Notes under the pieces: model-generated | What the model was told of the DNA's origin: nothing | Seen by the model: only the letters and a program-made list of their open reading frames with translations | The model's database searches: none | NCBI GenBank assembly: GCA_023819545.1 | Contig: JAMWCA010000048.1 | Location: 1-9,036, forward strand | Direction: 5' to 3' | Source: Candidatus Omnitrophota bacterium | GTDB taxonomy: Bacteria > Ratteibacteria > UBA8468 > B48-G9 > JAFGKM01 | DNA: 9,036 bases | Part shown: positions 6,388-9,036 of the stretch, piece after piece | Layout: the number at the start of each line of letters is the position of its first letter | How positions within the stretch are numbered: the stretch's first letter is position 1 | Translations under genes and position numbers: made by a program

Positions 6388-7137
6388 ATGCCTCCAATAC
6401 TGATAGAGGGATTTGTTTTAAAAAAAATTAATTTTAGAGAAACAAGTGTAATACTAACTTTATTTACCAAAGAATTTGGAAAAATCAAAGGGATTTTAAA
6501 AGGAGTTAGAAAGGAAAATAGTAAGATACCACCTTTAACTTTTAGCGAAGGAGCATATATATCAACTTTTATTTATAAAAAAAATTCAGAACTAAATCTC
6601 TTAAGTTCACCCAATTTAATCAACTTTTATTACTTTGAAGATAAATTATCTTTTTCTATATTCATTTATATCTTAAAACTTATAGACCTTTTTACTCCTG
6701 ATTTACAAAAAGAAGAAAACATTTTTAATCTTATACAACACACTGTAGAAAGTTTGAAACAGAATAAGAGGAAATATCTGGTTTTTCTTTTTTTCAAGAT
6801 AAAGTTTATTGAATTTCTTGGGTATGGAATAAAAGTTGATAGTTGTAGTTTGTGTGGAAAAGAGAGTAAAAAGTATTTTTTTTCTCCAAAAAAGGGAGGG
6901 CTTCTATGTGAAAAGTGCAAGAAAGAAGATTTAAATTGTGTTAAAATATCTAACAAGTTAATTTCAATAATAAGGTTTATTAAAAAAATTTATTTAAAAA
7001 ATTTTGAGTTTCTGAAGATTAGCAAAAAAGATGCAGAAAAAATAAATTATTTTTGCAATTTAGTTTTTTATTATCATTCAAATTTAAATTTTATATGGTG
7101 GAAAAATGAAAAAAATATATTCAGATCAAATTATTGA
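6388..7137 (+). CDS. recO: DNA repair protein RecO
   Basis: RecO helps load RecA onto single-stranded DNA covered by SSB, together with RecR, in recombinational repair. At 249 aa it is a typical size. Residues 1-80 resemble the N-terminal OB fold (IEGFVLKKINFRETSVILTL, FGKIKGILKGVRK). A helical region follows, with a zinc finger: Cys153-x2-Cys156 (DSCSLCG) and Cys174-x2-Cys177 (LLCEKCK). The family also commonly has the FSPKKGGLLC-like segment before the second pair. I use the ATG at 6388; an in-frame TTG at 6376 would overlap the DUF502 gene. GGG at 6378-6380 is a weak ribosome binding site. The C-terminal 32 bp overlap the fumarase alpha start, so the recO end and the following gene are translationally linked. 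The C-terminal tail is strongly A/T-biased and poorly conserved in appearance. Confidence 0.92.
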   Translation: MPPILIEGFVLKKINFRETSVILTLFTKEFGKIKGILKGVRKENSKIPPLTFSEGAYISTFIYKKNSELNLLSSPNLINFYYFEDKLSFSIFIYILKLIDLFTPDLQKEENIFNLIQHTVESLKQNKRKYLVFLFFKIKFIEFLGYGIKVDSCSLCGKESKKYFFSPKKGGLLCEKCKKEDLNCVKISNKLISIIRFIKKIYLKNFEFLKISKKDAEKINYFCNLVFYYHSNLNFIWWKNEKNIFRSNY

Positions 7138-7945
7138 AAAGATTTCTGAAACTATCATAGAGATTAATTATAAACTTCCAAAAGAAGTGAAAAATTGTAT
7201 TAAAATTGCTTATGAAAAAGAAACTGAAAAATATTCAAAGAAATATCTGGAAATTATACTTAAAAATATTGAAATTGCTGAAAAAAATAGAATACCAATC
7301 TGCCAAGATACTGGACTTACTATTGTGTTTGTAGAATTTGGGATGGATGTTAAAATAGAGAAAGGTAAATACAAAAATTTAGACGAGATAATAAATCAAG
7401 GTGTTGAGATAGGTAGTAAAAAGGGGTTTTTAAGAAATTCAATTGTAAGTGCAATAGAAAGAAAAAATACAGGAACTAATACTCCTTGTGTTATTTATTT
7501 CTTTATAAATGATAATGATAAATTAAAATTTACAATAATAGCAAAGGGTTTTGGTTCAGAAAATAAAAGTAGAATAAAAATGTTAAATCCATCTGAAGGT
7601 AAAAAGGGAATTGAAAATTTTATAATTGAAACAGTTAAAAAAGCAGGTAGTTTTTCCTGCCCTCCTTTATTTATTGGTGTTGGGATTGGTGGTTCTTTTG
7701 AAAAAGCAGCCGTGCTTTCAAAATATGCTTTAAGTAAGATAGGTAGGGAAGATTCTGAATATAATGACTGGGAAAAAGAAATCCTCTCTAAAATCAATAA
7801 ACTAAAAATAGGTCCTGCTGGTTTTGGAGGCAATATTACTGTTCTTGATTTAAAAATTGAAACATATCCAACACATATTGCAGGTTTACCTGTTGCTGTA
7901 AATTTATCTTGTTGGGCACATAGAGTTGGGAGTTTTGAAATATGA
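7106..7945 (+). CDS. Class I fumarate hydratase, alpha subunit
   Basis: Alpha subunit of a two-subunit class I (Fe-S) hydro-lyase, most likely fumarase (fumarate to L-malate); L-tartrate dehydratase TtdA is the main alternative and sequence alone does not separate them. At 279 aa it has the normal size. The three cysteines expected to hold the [4Fe-4S] cluster are visible: Cys66 in PICQDTG, Cys185 in FSCPPLFIGVGIGG, and Cys269 in VNLSCWAHR. Other family segments are GFLRNSIVSAIERKNTGTNTP, IAKGFGSENKS and GPAGFGGNITVLDL. This cluster type is oxygen-labile. The ATG at 7106 has GGTGG at 7097-7101 and overlaps recO by 32 bp. The stop overlaps the beta subunit start by 4 nt (ATGA), consistent with 1:1 production of the two subunits. 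Confidence 0.93.
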   Translation: MKKIYSDQIIEKISETIIEINYKLPKEVKNCIKIAYEKETEKYSKKYLEIILKNIEIAEKNRIPICQDTGLTIVFVEFGMDVKIEKGKYKNLDEIINQGVEIGSKKGFLRNSIVSAIERKNTGTNTPCVIYFFINDNDKLKFTIIAKGFGSENKSRIKMLNPSEGKKGIENFIIETVKKAGSFSCPPLFIGVGIGGSFEKAAVLSKYALSKIGREDSEYNDWEKEILSKINKLKIGPAGFGGNITVLDLKIETYPTHIAGLPVAVNLSCWAHRVGSFEI

Positions 7946-8472
7946 AAAAAATATTTTTCCCTCTAAGAAAAGAAAAAGATTTAGAGAAGTTAAAAGTTGG
8001 TGATTATGTTTCAATAAGTGGAAAAATTCTTACAGCAAGAGATGCTGCACATAAAAAACTGATTGAAATTATTAAAAAAGGTGATAGTATTCCTGTAAAT
8101 ATAAAAAATTCATTGATTTATTATACAGGACCTTCTCCTACTCCAAAAGGTAAAATAGTAGGTTCAATTGGTCCAACAACAAGTGAAAGAATGGATGATT
8201 TGACAATACCATTGTTAAAATATGGATTGAAAGCAACAATGGGGAAAGGAGAAAGAAGTGAAAAAATTGTTAGGAGTTGTAAAATTTTCAAAGCAGTTTA
8301 TTTTATTACTTATGGCGGATGTGGTGCTTATTTAAACCAATTTGTCAAAGGAATAAAACTTTTGTGTTTTGAAGAACTTGGACCTGAAGCTATTTACGAA
8401 CTTGAAGTTATTAATTTTCCTGCAATAGTAGGTATTGATATTTACGGTAACAATTTTTATAAATTTAGATAG
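7942..8472 (+). CDS. Class I fumarate hydratase, beta subunit
   Basis: Beta subunit (176 aa) of the class I hydro-lyase; it forms the active site together with the alpha subunit. Family signatures are LKVGDYVSISGKILTARDAAH (about residues 17-37), YYTGPSPTPKGKIVGSIGPT with TSERMD, GKGERS, ITYGGCGAYL and a C-terminal segment from LGPEAIYELEV to GIDIYGNNFY. It corresponds to the C-terminal part of single-chain FumA/FumB and to TtdB. The length is normal for stand-alone beta subunits. The ATG at 7942 overlaps the alpha stop, with GGGAG at 7928-7932 nine nt upstream. It is the last protein gene of the plus-strand run, ending 14 bp before the first tRNA. Fumarase and tartrate dehydratase remain the two candidate activities; fumarase is preferred because it is the more widespread role. 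Confidence 0.93.
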   Translation: MKKIFFPLRKEKDLEKLKVGDYVSISGKILTARDAAHKKLIEIIKKGDSIPVNIKNSLIYYTGPSPTPKGKIVGSIGPTTSERMDDLTIPLLKYGLKATMGKGERSEKIVRSCKIFKAVYFITYGGCGAYLNQFVKGIKLLCFEELGPEAIYELEVINFPAIVGIDIYGNNFYKFR

Positions 8473-8473
8473 G

Positions 8474-8479
8474 TATAAT
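8474..8479 (+). promoter_or_regulatory. Possible -10 element of the tRNA pair
   Basis: A perfect TATAAT lies in the 14-bp gap between the fumarase beta stop and the tRNA-Arg gene, 7 bp before the mature tRNA 5' end, so transcription would start close to that end. No -35 match is found at 16-18 bp spacing, and A+T-rich DNA makes chance matches likely. The tRNAs could instead be processed from the long upstream transcript. Confidence 0.3.
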
Positions 8480-8486
8480 TTAATTA

Positions 8487-8560
8487 GCGGCCATAGTTCA
8501 ATTGGATAGAACATCGGGTTGCGGACCCGAAAGTTGCCCGTTCAAGTCGGGCTGGCCGCA
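8487..8560 (+). tRNA. tRNA-Arg (anticodon GCG)
   Basis: A 74-nt cloverleaf folds cleanly: acceptor GCGGCCA/TGGCCGC, D stem GTTC/GAAC, anticodon stem TCGGG/CCCGA with loop TTGCGGA, 5-nt variable loop AAGTT, T stem GCCCG/CGGGC with loop TTCAAGT, and discriminator A. The anticodon at 34-36 reads GCG (Arg codons CGC and CGU). The arginine identity elements A20 and C35 are present. CCA is not encoded. Bacteria usually read CGU/CGC/CGA with tRNA-Arg(ACG), whose A34 is deaminated to inosine by TadA, so GCG is unusual. CGN codons are rare in the genes here, which mostly use AGA/AGG. Confidence 0.95.
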
Positions 8561-8564
8561 GTTT

Positions 8565-8640
8565 CGGGGTGTAGCTCAGTTTGGTTAAGAGCGCTTGGTT
8601 CGGGACCAAGAGGTCTCCGGTTCAAATCCGGACACCCCGA
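8565..8640 (+). tRNA. tRNA-Pro (anticodon CGG)
   Basis: A 76-nt cloverleaf: acceptor CGGGGTG/CACCCCG, D stem GCTC/GAGC with an 11-nt loop, anticodon stem CTTGG/CCAAG with loop TTCGGGA, variable loop AGGTC, T stem TCCGG/CCGGA with loop TTCAAAT, and discriminator A. The anticodon CGG reads the Pro codon CCG. The C1-G72 pair and A73 are the bacterial tRNA-Pro identity features. CCA is not encoded, so a CCA-adding enzyme is required. Only 4 bp separate it from tRNA-Arg, so the two are almost certainly co-transcribed. Confidence 0.96.
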
Positions 8641-8653
8641 TATTTAAAATGAG

Positions 8654-9036
8654 TTATATTTTTGATGTTAATTGCTCAAGTTTCTCTTGATAATATTTTT
8701 TTTCCTGTTCAGAAGCATAATCAATAATCAGAATTCCATTTAAATGGTCAATTTCATGTTGAAAACATCTTGCTAATAAATCTTTTCCTTCAATTATTAT
8801 CTCTTTCCCATTTTCATTTATGCCTTTAACAGTCACTACTTTATTTCTACTAATTGAAAAATAAATTTCAGGGAAACTTAAACAACCTTCAAGGTCTATT
8901 TCAATTTCCTTTGCATCTACAATTTCAGGATTTATAACTGTGATTAAATTTTCTTTTTCTTTATCATAAGCGATAAAAATTCTTTTTAAAATGCCAACTT
9001 GGTTTGCCGCAAGTCCAATACCATTTACAGAAATCA
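8654..9036 (-). CDS. def: Peptide deformylase, 5' end cut by window edge
   Basis: Metalloenzyme that removes the formyl group from the N-terminal Met of new proteins. The frame is open to the window's right edge, showing about 127 codons of a usual 150-190, so roughly the first 25-45 residues are outside. All three family motifs are intact: motif 1 GIGLAANQ, motif 2 EGCLSFP (metal-ligand Cys) and motif 3 QHEIDHLNG (two metal-ligand His and the catalytic Glu). A charged C-terminal tail of about 20 residues follows (EQEKKYYQEKLEQL). The GTG at 8836 is internal and not the start. The gene converges on the tRNA pair with a 13-bp gap. In many bacteria def lies beside fmt, which could be the next gene beyond the window, but this cannot be seen here. 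Confidence 0.96.
   Translation of the reverse strand, partial: ISVNGIGLAANQVGILKRIFIAYDKEKENLITVINPEIVDAKEIEIDLEGCLSFPEIYFSISRNKVVTVKGINENGKEIIIEGKDLLARCFQHEIDHLNGILIIDYASEQEKKYYQEKLEQLTSKI

Noticed and set aside
7495..7833. Minus-strand open frame of 112 codons opposite the fumarase alpha gene
   Set aside because: It lies wholly inside a conserved coding region on the other strand, with no ribosome binding site or family match.
8487..8640. tRNA pair as an integration site for a mobile element
   Set aside because: No integrase, no partial tRNA copy and no direct repeat of a tRNA 3' end are seen in the window.
8676..8703. Possible rho-independent terminator: 5-bp stem TCAAG/CTTGA, 5-nt loop, then a run of eight T
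   Set aside because: The stem is short and A/T-rich, five bases separate it from the T-run, and it lies within the def coding region; too weak to annotate.

Overview
The window is a strongly A+T-rich bacterial segment. It is densely packed with co-directional genes and carries no transposase, phage gene, CRISPR array or other mobile signature. The organism cannot be named from this sequence. A predicted lipoprotein with a peptidoglycan-binding domain suggests a cell envelope with murein and probably an outer membrane. The oxygen-sensitive type of fumarase (two-subunit, Fe-S) suggests an anaerobe or microaerophile. The strong A+T bias and the diverged versions of otherwise standard proteins would fit an uncultured or deep-branching lineage, but that is inference.

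Layout. From base 1 to about 8472, ten plus-strand genes follow one another with overlaps or very short gaps: hisS (5' end missing) and aspS, which overlap by 4 nt; a lipoprotein with a hendecad-repeat helix and a C-terminal LysM domain; phoH; ybeY; a DgkA-PAP2 fusion membrane protein; a DUF502 membrane protein; recO; and the alpha and beta subunits of a class I fumarate hydratase. The only gap of note among them (36 bp, before the lipoprotein) has a strong ribosome binding site and a possible internal promoter. Two tRNA genes follow 4 bp apart: tRNA-Arg with the anticodon GCG, unusual for bacteria, and tRNA-Pro(CGG). The right edge is the 3' part of a peptide deformylase gene on the minus strand, facing the tRNAs. 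No stretch longer than 300 bases lacks a gene.

Functional picture. Most of the window is translation and RNA metabolism (HisRS, AspRS, YbeY, PhoH, two tRNAs, deformylase), DNA repair (RecO) and envelope or lipid-carrier metabolism (DgkA-PAP2, LysM lipoprotein, perhaps DUF502). The phoH-ybeY-dgkA-recO order resembles a cluster known from many bacteria (in Bacillus: phoH, an HD-hydrolase gene, ybeY, dgkA, era, recO). Here the HD-hydrolase and era are missing from the run, and DUF502 sits just before recO.

No clearly new multi-gene system is visible. The points most worth a second look are the LysM/hendecad lipoprotein as a possible envelope tether, a YbeY lacking two hallmark residues, the tRNA-Arg(GCG), an AspRS with a residue associated with relaxed tRNA specificity, and the DgkA-PAP2 fusion with altered phosphatase motifs.
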